Positions 36,201-46,321 of a DNA stretch of 64,000 nucleotides are shown in pieces. Under the pieces are notes generated by a model. That model saw nothing but the letters and a program-made list of their open reading frames with translations, made no database searches and was not told the DNA's origin. The DNA is from Linum tenue. Taxonomy: Eukaryota; Streptophyta; Magnoliopsida; Malpighiales; Linaceae. The stretch spans positions 43,240,513 to 43,304,512 of the forward strand of contig CAMGYJ010000011.1 in NCBI GenBank assembly GCA_946122785.1, given 5' to 3'. The first letter of the stretch is position 1; every line of letters starts with the position of its first letter. Position numbers and translations under genes: made by a program.

Positions 36201-37314
36201 AAATCTAACAATTAACCCCCCGGTCGTTTCCCTTTTTGTCCACACCCCTTCCCCTTCCTTTTTTTGGATAAACCCCATTCTTTTCCCCTTTTTTCCATCT
36301 TTCCCACCCATTTTGTGGGGAAATTTCTCCTTTTTCTCATTTTATCAACCTGCATTGTGGGTGGTCTAAACACTACATAAAAATAACTACAAAATTAAAA
36401 AGATGTAATTGAAAAGCAGTCCCCACAGCTTTTGCCCCCATTGTATATAATTGATTGTTTTTTCTAGCAACCGTCCCCACTAGCCACTAGGAGTGTACAA
36501 AATAACAAAATATCTTAATTTTTTCACAAATATGCTTATATGGGGCATTAATATGTTTTCGAGATGAACACTCGTGCCAACAGATGAAAAACGGGTGGGT
36601 TTGATTCTACGAGTTGTGTAACCCAAAATCCACGCCAACTCAAAAGTGACGGGTTGTACAAAAGAAAACCCTCATCCAACATTAAACCTTAGTTTTAGCA
36701 ATAAATACAGGTGTATTGGGTCGGGTTGGACAGATTAGTCGGTTTGTGTGTCTTTTTGTTCACTCTCAATTCCCAATACTTTAGCCCTCTTTTAAATCAT
36801 TAGTTGCTTTTTCTATAGGTGGTCTCCACAAATTTGGCCCCTTTCCAGTCCAACCCAAATTAAACCTAAAATGACCCTTTAAAATCCTATTTAGCCCCCT
36901 TTTAGAGATATTTTGGTGATTAAAAGTGTATTTTAGTCATTAGGCTGTGGAGAGGTTAATATAGTGAATGACAACATTGTCATTATTGTTGTTGTTTGTT
37001 GTGATCATGTGTCCACTCTCAAGTCGTGCACGAAAGTCGCCGTGGATTTCATTTCCCCGGAGAATGTGAGGGAGTGCCTCCGATTAACAGAGGAGTTCCG
37101 ACAACTTCCCAAGAACCACAGGGCAAGGGAGGACAAACTTGAGGTAAAACATAAGCATTACTAGTTGGGAAATCAAGTAATTGTGTTGTCCAATGTTGAT
37201 AAACAAAATATTTCTATATGGTTGCTTGCTGATGAACAGATTAAGAAAATGACGGTTTACGCAGTGGAGGAAGCAGTCCGGGACTTGGAAGAGCTGACGA
37301 TGATGAAGGCTTAG
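21276..37314 (+). CDS. JmjC histone demethylase, KDM3 / JMJ25-JMJ29 type
   Basis: Twelve exons: 21276-21785, 21892-22028, 22121-22220, 22304-22436, 22515-22587, 22686-23388, 23505-23834, 23959-24318, 25820-25892, 26008-26093, 37024-37143, 37240-37314. All are GT-AG and phase-consistent, giving 899 codons plus TAG. Family reaction: Fe(II)/2-oxoglutarate-dependent removal of methyl groups, for this clade mainly from histone H3 lysine 9, in the nucleus. Domains: basic, Ser- and acid-rich N terminus (1-170); RING-like cysteine cluster (about 187-245, [19 protein letters not shown]); second Cys cluster (about 316-349); JmjC about 500-855 with Fe ligands H656 and D658 (LHCDMSDA) and H829 (GCPHQVRNL). 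Intron 10 is 10.9 kb and packed with transposons; intron 8 holds a Pack-MULE. The last 64 residues depend on splicing across intron 10. Exact orthology (JMJ25/IBM1 versus JMJ26/27/29) is not settled; the length favours the shorter JMJ26-29 group. Confidence 0.92.
24347..25750 (-). mobile_element. Pack-MULE with captured gene fragments, in intron 8
   Basis: Ends are inverted repeats of roughly 230 bp (outer sequence GGCTAAATTGCAAGA / TCTTGCAATTTAGCC with one variant base) containing GTTAACGGAGACTAACGGCC-like and GCCACGTCA motifs. The 10-bp TSD ATGCCTCTTG is perfect (24337-24346 and 25751-25760). The centre is GC-rich, unlike the AT-rich arms, and reads on the minus strand as pieces of unrelated plant proteins. 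No transposase. Inserted antisense to the JmjC gene between exons 8 and 9. Confidence 0.9.
24899..25269 (-). pseudogene. Captured chimera: TPR-like N terminus joined to F-box-like piece
   Basis: From an ATG at 25267-25269 it encodes a hydrophobic start ([18 protein letters not shown]) followed by [14 protein letters not shown]. After a one-base frame break near 25165 it continues [18 protein letters not shown] and [19 protein letters not shown], typical of plant TPR-like proteins, to about 24971. It then runs directly into [13 protein letters not shown] and CVSKSWRRI (24970-24899), which has the look of an F-box motif, in the same frame. The junction suggests two donor genes. Expression is unknown; the frame break argues against a working product. 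Donor identities are inferred from motif resemblance only. Confidence 0.55.
26125..26146 (+). repeat. 22-bp direct repeat, left copy, at start of the giant intron insert
   Basis: TGATCATGTGTCCACTCT followed by TAAG; matches the 3' end of intron 10 at 37002-37023 with one T/C difference. It therefore holds a spare splice acceptor 32 bp into the intron. Confidence 0.8.
26326..31352 (+). mobile_element. Old Copia element in JmjC intron 10, sense orientation
   Basis: LTRs at about 26326-26612 and 31058-31352 share GAGTGGAGTGCAGC, GGGACTTAAGTGTCC and a 3' part with AATAAAAGCCTAA. A TATGT duplication (26321-26325, 31353-31357) fits if the LTRs begin TATTG; starting at TG gives no TSD. A methionine-tRNA primer site TGGTATCAGAGC follows the left LTR (26613-26624). 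Interior is Copia in order but broken: protease [10 protein letters not shown] (about 28089), integrase C-terminal half (28803-29393, open), reverse transcriptase with many stops (29650-30470), RNase H with [10 protein letters not shown] (30612-30890). LTRs differ at many sites, so this is much older than the other Copia insertions. It holds a nested LINE piece. Confidence 0.8.
26820..27205 (-). mobile_element. LINE fragment (RNase H domain) nested in the Copia element
   Basis: Minus-strand open frame 26894-27145 matches the RNase H-like domain at the end of plant L1-type LINEs: [15 protein letters not shown], then [16 protein letters not shown]. Copia gag reads into it from the left (NYGDWVI near 26792) and resumes after it ([11 protein letters not shown] near 27211). 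Limits are approximate. Confidence 0.65.
31358..31689. other. Intronic spacer, nothing recognised
   Basis: AT-rich DNA within intron 10 between the Copia element and the LINE remnant. Confidence 0.5.
32193..35163 (-). mobile_element. Full-length but dead hAT transposon, nested in the LINE
   Basis: Terminal inverted repeat CATAGTTAGTAAAA / TTTTACTAACTATG with a perfect 8-bp TSD CCTGCAGA (32185-32192 and 35164-35171). Subterminal zones hold TACGCGTAT / GTATAATACG motifs. It carries the transposase remnant described at 32676-34729. 2971 bp. Confidence 0.9.
32676..34729 (-). pseudogene. hAT transposase (BED finger, DUF659, hATC), decayed
   Basis: Minus-strand pieces in order: BED-type zinc finger (34415-34729; [20 protein letters not shown]); DUF659-like core (33723-34004; [24 protein letters not shown]); central region (33328-33726; [19 protein letters not shown]); and the C-terminal dimerisation region (32676-32993; [31 protein letters not shown]). 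Frame breaks and stops separate them, and the piece between BED and core is not open. Wild-type relatives move hAT elements by cut and paste with 8-bp TSDs, as seen here. Not functional as read. Confidence 0.85.
35931..37001. other. Intronic AT-rich DNA, probable MITE debris
   Basis: Rest of intron 10. It contains pieces resembling small transposons (TAGGAGTGTACAAAA near 36489; TTTAGCCCCCTTTTAGAG near 36891; GGCTGTGGAGAGG near 36944) but no bounded element could be supported. Confidence 0.4.
37002..37023 (+). repeat. 22-bp direct repeat, right copy, including the intron 10 acceptor
   Basis: TGATCATGTGTCCACTCT followed by CAAG, ending exactly at exon 11. It pairs with the copy at 26125-26146 and brackets the 10.9-kb insert. 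Confidence 0.8.
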
Positions 37315-37539
37315 AGAAAGCACAAAGTATAACATTGCAAGGAAAATGATTATTTGCCAGCCTTTTACAAGGAAAAAGATTAAGCCATTTTGGATGATGA
37401 CATTTGTGACGATATAACATATAAATTATACTTTGTGCATTGTACTATAATTTATGTTAATGGCGGTTCTTATGAGCTAATTGTTCTACACTTTTTACTT
37501 GGTGTAACTTGTTACATAGGTCGTGATAGGGAACTTGCA

Positions 37540-37545
37540 AATAAA
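37540..37545 (+). terminator. Candidate polyadenylation signal of the JmjC gene
   Basis: AATAAA, 226 bp after the stop codon and before the MITE at 37668. Position fits a plant 3' UTR; unverified. Confidence 0.35.
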
Positions 37546-37667
37546 AATCGGACGAATTCTTACTCAGAGTAGAGTCTAAAAGAATCGAAATGAATTGGAT
37601 TTGTCATCCCATAAAAAAGAGTGTCGAGAACAACCTTGTCAACTAGCTAAATCTCACAAAGAAAAAT

Positions 37668-38005
37668 GGGTAATATCTATTTTTATCCAAACCTTTTTCA
37701 GATTCTTTTATCTATCCAAACCTATCAAAATACTAAGAATTAGCCAAATGTTAACTTTCTGTTAGTAATTTTGTTAATAATATTGACTTGGGAACATGAT
37801 AATAACTTGGAAGAGACACATGAAGATCAACATTCCAAAATTTTAGTTTTTTTAACTAAGAAAAGAATAATAAAATTATTAACAATTATGCAAAAATTGC
37901 TAATATTTTGATGCATTACGAAAGATTTGGCTAATTGATAGCATTTTAATGGTTTGGATAATATAAAAGAATTTGAAAAGGTTTGGATAAAAATAGACAT
38001 TATCC
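37668..38005. mobile_element. MULE-type MITE, 338 bp
   Basis: Ends are inverted repeats of about 50 bp (GGGTAATATCTATTTTTATC left; GGATAAAAATAGACATTATC right) flanked by a perfect 9-bp TSD AAGAAAAAT (37659-37667, 38006-38014). Non-coding. Confidence 0.85.
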
Positions 38006-38587
38006 AAGAAAAATTTACATTTCATTTTAAGTACTATGAATTTGATAAAACGTCTAAATAAACTGTAAGTAGACCCAAATTAAAGATAAGCTAAGCTCGA
38101 AGTGTAAGAAGGTCAATATGGAGCAACTTCATGTTCCTATATACCAGAGTCACAACTTAATAGTTTTACCACTAGTACACCATCTCTTCTAATATTCCCA
38201 TGCATTCTAGTAAGGGTAAATACTATTTTTAGCCAAATCTTGTTTCCATTTCAAAATATTAGCCACACCTATAAAAATACGAAAACTTAGCCAACTCTTT
38301 GATAACATTACATAATAATAGTCATCTCCCGTTAGATTGAACGGCAGAACTAACAGAATTACACTTAATGGACACCTCAGTTCAGGTGTGTACCGTCACA
38401 TTACCCCAATAAATTAATAAGTAAATGCATATGTTTATGTTTTTAATTAATATTTTCGAAAAAATGCTAAACCCTTATCCCTCCTCTTTTCTTCTTCCTT
38501 CTACATAACACTGCCGCCACCGTCGCCCTGGAACCTTCTCTTCCTCCTCTGAATTCAACAAATACATATGAATGTACCCTTTTTTCT

Positions 38588-38989
38588 TTGTCGATGGCAT
38601 CTGCGCCGGATAAAATCTCTATCTCTCTGACTCCATCTGTTAGCTCGTTTTCGCTAGAGGATGCAGACGACGAATCCCCTGCCGATTGGAGAGAGCTCGA
38701 ACCCGCCCTGCCTTCCCAAATCACGCAAATCCATGCTTCCTACTGGGTCTGCCACAAAATCACCACCGCCTCCATTGCGCGCTTCCGCTTTTCTCCATCT
38801 CAGAAACCCAAATCCAACATTCAACACCAAAAAACCCCCCTAATTGCTTCCTACGGGAAGCACCAGTTGACCCACATCAGGGAGCACCTGGCCGCCGCTC
38901 GTCAGATTCCATGGATGTGCTTTACTCCGATTAGGCGTGACAGGAATCTCACAGATTTACAAGGGAAAGAGAATCCAATTTCTCTATAA
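38588..38989 (+). other. Unrecognised open frame inside the MULE
   Basis: 133 codons, starting MSMASAPDKISISLTPSVSS, with an acidic stretch LEDADDESPADW and a conserved-looking block HASYWVCHKITTASIARF. It could be a first exon captured from a host gene. No family recognised; no splice partner found. Confidence 0.3.
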
Positions 38990-39432
38990 AAAAAATTGAC
39001 CACAAGGGGAGTCAATTAGATCCCACAGCAGGTCGATCTCTGGCCTCTTTCAATCTCTGGCGCTCCAGGCAAGGTCACCGCGTGAAGCTGGTGAGACAAT
39101 AGCAGGGATCGGATTGACGGAGCAGAGGCCGGGGATGATGGAGCAGAGGTTGATTTAGCTTTCTTGGCGGCTGGGGATTTTGGGTCTTCAGTTTCTCGAT
39201 CTGGAATCGAAGTGACGAGTGATGTGGGATGACTGGTGCTAGAAGATGATGTCGCCGCCGGTGGATGGAGAGTCACCGTCAACAGATTTAGAAGAGGGGT
39301 TTTGAATCTTGAAATTTTGTGAAGAAGTAGAAAGGAAGGAAAGAAGAAGACGAAGGAGATGGTGGGGAAGAAGAACAGCATGTGGAAAAAAAATGAAAAA
39401 ATGACTTATTTGTCATCTTATTCACTTCCACG

Positions 39433-40081
39433 CAGTAGCGGACCAAATTTTTTTTTACAGGGGTGTCCTTTCCAAAAATTAATTTTAAATTAAATAAATT
39501 ATAAATTAGAATGGTACAAATTTTCACAAAAGGTCACAACGTGTTTTTATATTCTAAAAAAAAAAATATAAAATAGACTACATTCTACACGGTTCAACAA
39601 ATCTGCTAGTAGTCAATAATTCACGAACTGATCGCAGATTTCTAACTTTGTTCTTGATGTAACTCAAAGTTGAAAAGACTCTTTTATCACCTGCCGTGTA
39701 TCCATAAAATCAATTCAAATTGAGGGTATTCTATAATTATTTTAATTATTAGGTTTTGAAATAGTTGGAAATATATTTACAATTAACACTTGTCGTATAG
39801 TGTTTAAAATTAAACAACAAATGAGTTGCAACCTCATTGAGAATATGTTTAATAATAGTAGTGTCCTAGGTTTGAATAATACATACTACCGCTTATATTT
39901 TTTTAATTTGCAAACTACTACTGAAGGTATGATAATCGTTTTTTCAAATATTAGAGATGTCACACATTACAAATTATAATTTTTTTATCCATATGAAACT
40001 ACTACTAGGAGTTGAATAATCTTTCTCCCAAATTTTAGAGGTGTCCTGGGACACCCCTAAAGCTACATGTATCCGCCACTG
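39433..40081. mobile_element. Non-autonomous hAT, GGCGGA family, nested in the MULE
   Basis: Ends CAGTAGCGGAC and ATCCGCCACTG; perfect 8-bp TSD CTTCCACG (39425-39432, 40082-40089). It shares GGGGTGTCC / GGACACCCC motifs with 5564-6237. 649 bp, non-coding. Confidence 0.85.
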
Positions 40082-40618
40082 CTTCCACGTTATTATTTTT
40101 TTCAAGTCAGCATTGCATTTGTCAACTTAGTCTTGACTAACGGAAATTTTAACAGAAACTTAACAGTTGGCTAATATTTTGGAATAGAAAAAAGGTTTGG
40201 CTAAAAAATATTATTTGTTCTTCTATTAAATCTTTCTGTGGGAAAAGAGGAGGGCTTGTAAGCTCATGGGATTTTCCACTTAAGCAGGAGAAGAAGAAGA
40301 GCATGGTTCTGGGATTCTCGATTCAACAAAGCAGAAGATGATAAGGGTAGAAGAAGAGGACAACAATTTAACTTGAAGTTTTAAGTTTGAATTTTGCGTC
40401 TCAATCCGAACAAGTTATTTTGGTAAAATTTACATACAAAATCCATGACATTTTAAACAATGGAATTCGGCTAAAATCTCTTACAAATTCCGCAAATCAA
40501 AATCCTTCATCTAAATGACTCCTTGATATCTTCTTAATGTAATAATAAATTGTAGCAATTTTATTCCACCATTGTAGTTCCAAGAACCAATAGAACTACT
40601 AGAAATGCTTATCTTTAA

Positions 40619-40932
40619 GGGGTCGTTTGCTTGTTAGATTTGAAAAATGAGGATTTTAGGTAAAATAAAATTATTTGAAGAGTCCATTGTTTGCATGATA
40701 GATTTGACGTAGTTCTAATGGATTTGTTACAAATATCAATTGCTATCAAGGATTTTTTCACCAAATCCCAACATAATATATGAGATTTATAAGTATAGGT
40801 TCACGGATTTAGATCTAAAAGAAGAACCAAATCTGTGGTTTCTCAAAATTTGAGAACCATCAACAAACAATGAATTTGGGTAAAGTCCATCAAACTTGAA
40901 ATTTGTAATCAAATCTACAAACAAACAACCCC
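40619..40932. mobile_element. Small MITE-like element, GGGGTCGTTTG termini (copy 2)
   Basis: GGGGTCGTTTG at the left and CAAACAACCCC at the right form an 11-bp inverted repeat with one mismatch. Same family as 5013-5305. No clear TSD. Confidence 0.5.
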
Positions 40933-41399
40933 TAGGTCTATATGGCAGAATCCGTTGTTTGATGGATTTCTAACCCCTAGGTCCCTCGACAGACAGTGGT
41001 TTACTATGTGACGAATGTCATCGGTTCGAGTCCGCTTATCTCCAACTCGTGAACTTATCTGGTACAAAACTATACGATAACACCCAATTTTTCCAATTCG
41101 ACAGTTCGCTTATGATTTCTCATCTATTGTGATCTATAAATTTTTTAGAACTCTTTGCAAGGACCAAATATATCGCATATATACCATCCTGATATAGGGT
41201 GGTAACAGTGGTGAAAGGTAGTAAATGGTGGCTAGTATTTTTCTACTATCATGCATGCAGTCATCATGCACTATGATATATTCATACCACTATGTTATAA
41301 TAATAAATAAGAAACTACTATCATTATAAGATTTGTAAAATATAAAGTGAATATCATTTTGAAAAAAATGATTAGCCTCGTTTTTTTTATAGAAAAGAT

Positions 41400-44300
41400 A
41401 ATCTTGTTTTGATTAAAAAGAGATCAAACACATTACATCGTAGAATACAACCATGTCAGAAAATTAACAAAATGACTTGTAGATGGGTACAAAGAAAGGG
41501 TCTTCCTAGACACCAAGTTGACTACCCTATTGCTATTTCGACCTACAAATCGTACACGAAGACCATTAGGATTTGCCAACAAACAAAGAATTTCCACGAG
41601 ACTGACTCCAAATCGATTATCATTTATATCAGCTTGATTTATCTTATCAATGACCACTTACGCATCTCCTTCGAATCGAACCTTCAAGAGGCCACGATCC
41701 ATACACCATTGGATGGCTTCACGGAGGACTATTAGTTCTACTATTGATGGATCTTCAATATAAGCGATATGCACTCTTCTAACCAAGAAAATCGAACCAT
41801 AATAGTCTTTTAACACCATACCTCTCGATGAGTGTGATCCATTCCTTGCCACACCATCTCACATGAAAGTGAATGAGACTGGGTTTGAATCAGTTGTGCT
41901 CTCCATCCGCGGGGGAGGAACTAAGGTCACTCTGTCAGTTGTTAAACCGATTCATTCCTGGACTTGTCGATGATACTGACGCATCAAGGATATAACCTGA
42001 AATGGTTTTCTTTCAAAGACAACCCAATATCTGGATTTGCATATCCTCTAGAGGGTCGTGGCAACTGCCATACTTTGATGAGGTTGATTGAGTGTTAGCA
42101 TCAAATTCTTGAGAAAAAGAGGGATGTTTTGGTGAGGGAGCCCTTAGTTGAGATATTCCAGCCCAGAGTAATCCTAAATCGCCCTAGCCACCGGGCAATC
42201 AAAAAAGCGATGCTCCATTGTTTCTGTATCTGCCCAACATACCGGGCATAAGGATAACATTTGTACCTCCTTCTTGATTAGGGCATTCGTGGTTGTGAGA
42301 ATACAATTGAAAATTTGCTAGAGAAAAATGTTAAGCTTTGGAGGAATTGAAATTTCCCAATTCAGGATCCACCTTGATCTATCCATCCAAATGGTCGTCT
42401 GGCGCCACCGCCCTCGCCTACGTTCAATCAGGACCGCAGGATGATAAGCAAATTTAACGATGAACACTCCATTACTAGTATCATGCTAGATTAGAGAGTC
42501 CTCTATATCCTGACGAGTCAATGGGATTGCCTTGATTGCTTGCGCTACCTATGGTGGGAACTAGTGATTGAGAATCTCCTCATTCCATCTTCCTTCCCTT
42601 GGCATTATTAGTTTTTCCCTTGTTGGATCACTTGCCTCCGGTATCACCCGAGGGTAGTAGGGGGCGTGCCAATGCAACCTAGGAACCCAATAGGAATTCT
42701 GAATGGATATTGTGCGACCGTTGCCAATCTGCCAGCACAACTGATAACACCTAAAATAGGCGTTCATTAACCCTTATTCTTAAGTCATTTGCATGTTAAA
42801 TCACCGTGTCTATGCCACATATCAAGTTATTTATGCCTATATTCATTCCTATTTGAAAACCATGCATTTTGGCCTAAGTATTCATGATATGAAGGTTTTC
42901 ATAGGGGAATCAACCCCAATTTGTCGTAATATATACTTTCCCAAGTGTTTGTGATGAAATTCTATGTCTTATATGCATTCACAGGTTAATCGGGAATCGT
43001 TTGGAGTTCATCCGAGCACGATTGGGAAGCATAGGAGCAAGAAGGGAAGAAAAGACACTGGTCACGGCCACGCGTTACGACCGTGAACACTAGGCCATGA
43101 CCATGTTCGCAACCTGAAGATCGTGAACGTGAACAGTAAAACGATCTTCAACATGGGACCAAGAAGAAGGTATAAGTTTTCCCCATTTGAATTGCAGACA
43201 TGACGCATTTTGACCTCGAAAAAGATCGCGCCTGAGACATAAAGATCACTATTGTGATCTTATGAACGAGGTCGCGATCTCATAGCTTAAAAACGGAGTC
43301 AGAACACGTCGTTTCAGGCGATTCGGACACTTTCCAGCTGGTCACGCCCTGGAGGCCTTGACCGGCATCAGCTTTCTATAAATACCCCTCTTGCTACACT
43401 TTTTAAGGGAGAGCCGTCCTAGAGTGAGAAAGTTACGATTTTGGGTTGTTTTTAGAGAGGGGAAAACTTGGGAGAGCTTAATTGTAGGTCCAATCTACCC
43501 AAGGAGCAAGAAGAAGATGCAAGCATGGAGAAGAAGATTGATTCCATCATTCCCTCTCTTCTAGTTTGTGTTTTCTTTCTCTCTCTATGACTTCAATCTC
43601 TAATGGTTGTTTAGGGAAGATGAACCCTAGTTTATAGGTTGTATATGTACGGGCTTTTGAATAATGTGTTTATCAAGGTGATTTTATTGCTTCTCTAGCT
43701 TTAATTGTATTTGGGTAAGTTGCTCTAGTCTTCTCTACTAGCCTACTTGAGCTTCTACGCTGGATATGGAGTTTTAGGGTTAGACGAGTATGCGCCATCA
43801 AGAAAATTAGGATTAGATAAATGAATAGGATCCCTTTCATGGGTTGACAAGGCGACCGTACCCCTACCATAGGATTGCCTTCCTAGATAGAAATCGGGAT
43901 GAAACCTCGGTGTGGATGGTGGGTAGTAGCCATTGAAATGATATATGTTCTTAAAGCCCCAGATACGATAGCATAGATCGAGGTGTCTGACATGGGTTTA
44001 GGGGAGGCATACTCGGATCCGTGTGGATAACCACGAAAGCCCACAGAAAAGAGCTCACTCACCACATTCGCTGCACCCTACTTGACAACCATAGCTAGGA
44101 GGATTTGACCCTAGACAACCGTCTCATCTCTAACAATCTCCCAACCACTTATTTGGTTTTTTGTTTTCCCTTTTCGAATAGATTAGATTAGACTTTCCAC
44201 CAAACCTTTCAACCAATTAGATAATAGTTCGAAACAAAGTAATAGTAAGCCTTGGGTTCCCTTGGAATACGACCGAGTCACTTTACTACAACCCTATCTA

Positions 44301-45720
44301 GGTTATACTTGGCTTAGTTATGATTGAATAGAGAGTGTGCATCACACAAGTGATCAACAACCCTTGCTGGAGCAAGTGGCCACCATAGAGGACACTCTTC
44401 CAGCCCCATGAGGGTCGTGAATGCGCCATACTCGTGAGGAATGACCTATTTGGAAAGCACTTTCTTTTATAGACCTGGGCGAGGAGGGATTGAGGTTCAT
44501 TAAGGATTTGCCTTCAGATTTTGGCCGGAAGGGCATGATTAAAATGTTCGAATCATCAAAAACTCATCCCCCACATGCTTCAAACACATATTTCAATGAT
44601 GCGACAGACCCCCTCGACCCCCACCATGACATCCATAGAATGCGGGACATACCCCCTCAATCCCCACCAAAATCTTGCCACATGTTTATCCAAGATGAGA
44701 CAGGGGGTGGGAGCTTGAAGTAGGAAATAACATTGATGGGAAGCGAGGACTCATATGATTTTATCAACGTCTCCTTCGCTACCCATGATAAAGTCCTATG
44801 CTTCCATCCCTGCAAACGTTGTAGTAATTTCTCCTCCAAAAAATGGAACATCGCCAATTTCGACTAAGCGATTAGAGTTTGGAGGCCCAAGTACTTGTCC
44901 TGAACCCCCACCGCCCATATACCCAGGATCTAGGCAAGAATATATTGTCCTGGTCTGGCTGCAAGATATTCTTACTAAAGGAGACTGTAGATTTTGCAAG
45001 ATTGACCATTTGACCACTTGACTCCTCATACTCATTTAGGACAACAATCAAATTTCACATTCCTGTACTGGTCCTCTGAAGAATAGGTATGAGTTATCCG
45101 CAAAAAATAGATGTGAAACACGTGGAGCCCTAGGGGTCACCTTGACTCCCGCTAGTTTATTCTCCGTAAGGCCTTCCGGATGAGTGCCGCAAACCCCTCC
45201 GTACAAATGACAAATAGTAGGGGGATTGTGGGTCACCTTGCCTTAGTCCCCTCGTTGGTTGGAAGAACCTAGACGGGGTACCATTCATAAGGACCGAGAA
45301 AGACGACGAGGCCAAGCATTCCTTAATCCACATTATCCACCTCGGATCAAAACCCATTTTTCTAAAATCGCGAATAAGAAGGGCCACTCAACTCTATCAT
45401 AGGCCTTCTCCATAACAAACTTTATAGTCATATAACCCTTTTTACCCTTAGTTTTAATTTTTAGCTAATTATGCATCACTTCATGTCCAATCAGGACATT
45501 ATCTACAATATGTCGTTTCCGAATGAAAGCATTCTGCGCAGGTGATATAATCTGGGGGATAAATTGCGTCAATCGTTCAGATATGATCTTGTAAATGATC
45601 TTATACACAAATTGACATAAACTTATGAGTCTCAACTCTCTCATATTCTCCACATTGTCCATTTTGAGAATTAAAGTCAGCTAAGTGTGGTTGACCATTA
45701 GCTCCGTTCTAAAAAAAGAG
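41400..45720 (-). mobile_element. L1-type LINE remnant, split by a solo LTR
   Basis: Minus-strand order from right to left matches a plant LINE ORF2: reverse transcriptase (45465-45662: LISLCQFVYKIIYKIISERL, SPAQNAFI; 45157-45387: WIMWIKECL, GLRQGDPQSP; 45048-45236: SHLFFADNSYLFF, with the catalytic ADD changed to ADN); thumb/post-RT region (44657-44857: LQGWKHRTLSW, KETLIKSYESSLP; 44354-44536: IGHSSRVWRI); after the solo LTR, WQIGNGRTISIQNSYW (about 42680-42731); and RNase H (41433-41852). Frames are broken throughout. A T-run near 41380 may mark the poly(A) end. Confidence 0.8.
42742..44356. mobile_element. Solo LTR, 1615 bp, probably Ty3/gypsy
   Basis: Starts TGATAACACC and ends GTGATCA, flanked by a perfect 5-bp TSD ACAAC (42737-42741, 44357-44361). 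Internal coding sequence is absent. A TATA-like TATAAATACCCC lies near 43378, suggesting + orientation. LTR length and the TGATAACACC start fit Ty3/gypsy Tat/Athila-like LTRs, which is an inference. It interrupts the LINE between KGC and QLCWQIGNG. Confidence 0.85.
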
Positions 45721-46285
45721 CGAGAAATTTTAATTTGCAATTTAGAATAAAAGAGATATAACCACGGTTACTTACCGGATCCGCTCCCTGCTATTCTACA
45801 ATACGTGTAGGGTAATAAGTTAGGATTTACATGAGTGATTAATTAAGTAGATAATCACAATCATAATTTAAAAGGCAACTTCTTATTCCAATCCTGAATA
45901 TCTTGCAAGGACGATCGCCAATGATTTTCAGAACATCCATGCATCAGTTTTCCCCAGTTCTCTATTACTTTTTTTTGTTGTTGTTGGGAAGATGTATTTT
46001 GCGAGAAATGGAAATTCTATATTGATTTGATAAGTAATACTAACATGTTTTTTCCTTAATTGAAGGTCCATGAAAAGGTTTCCAAATAGACAAAACTGTT
46101 CTAATCCAATCTTGATTTTAGGTGGTGTTTCTATCAGTATCCGTAAAATCGATTGATCTTGATTGTAGGAGGCTGTTTAGTATATATAGAAGAACTAGAG
46201 TCGCAACGTTCAAACTTTCTTCCTGCTTCATGGCGTTTCTCAGGGCTTTCTGTGCTTTATTATCTGTTGTATTATTTATTCTTTA
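45721..46285. other. Spacer, nothing recognised
   Basis: Between the LINE remnant and the Helitron-like terminus; no feature could be supported. Confidence 0.5.
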
Positions 46286-46321
46286 CTAGTATTCATTGCC
46301 CGCGCATCCGCGCCGGGACAT
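46286..46321 (-). mobile_element. Helitron-like 3' terminus
   Basis: On the minus strand: a GC hairpin CCCGGCGCGGATGCGCGGG, then 9 bases, then CTAG followed by T, the layout of Helitron 3' ends (hairpin, CTRR, host T). The 5' end (A then TC on the minus strand) was not located, so the body, presumably running to higher coordinates, is undefined. Confidence 0.5.

Larger units (their letters stand above)
38214..40220. mobile_element. MULE, about 2 kb, with nested hAT and possible captured sequence
   Basis: Long inverted repeats: the left arm holds TACTATTTTTAGCCAAATC and TTTCAAAATATTAGCC, and the right arm the complement of both. TSDs TTCTAGTAA (38205-38213) and TTCTATTAA (40221-40229), one mismatch. 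The interior 38480-39390 is GC-richer, with an open frame at 38588-38989 (+, 133 codons) and another at 39016-39381 (-, 121 codons); neither was recognised. These may be captured host sequence. Confidence 0.75.

Noticed and set aside
21276..37314. Calling the demethylase IBM1 or giving it a specific JMJ number
   Set aside because: Length and domains fit the KDM3 group, but orthology needs a tree; the 899-residue size is nearer JMJ26/27/29 than IBM1.
41020..41065. tRNA-like B box GGTTCGAGTCC (41023-41033)
   Set aside because: No acceptor stem, A box or anticodon arm could be drawn around it. It may be a scrap of organelle or tRNA-derived DNA.
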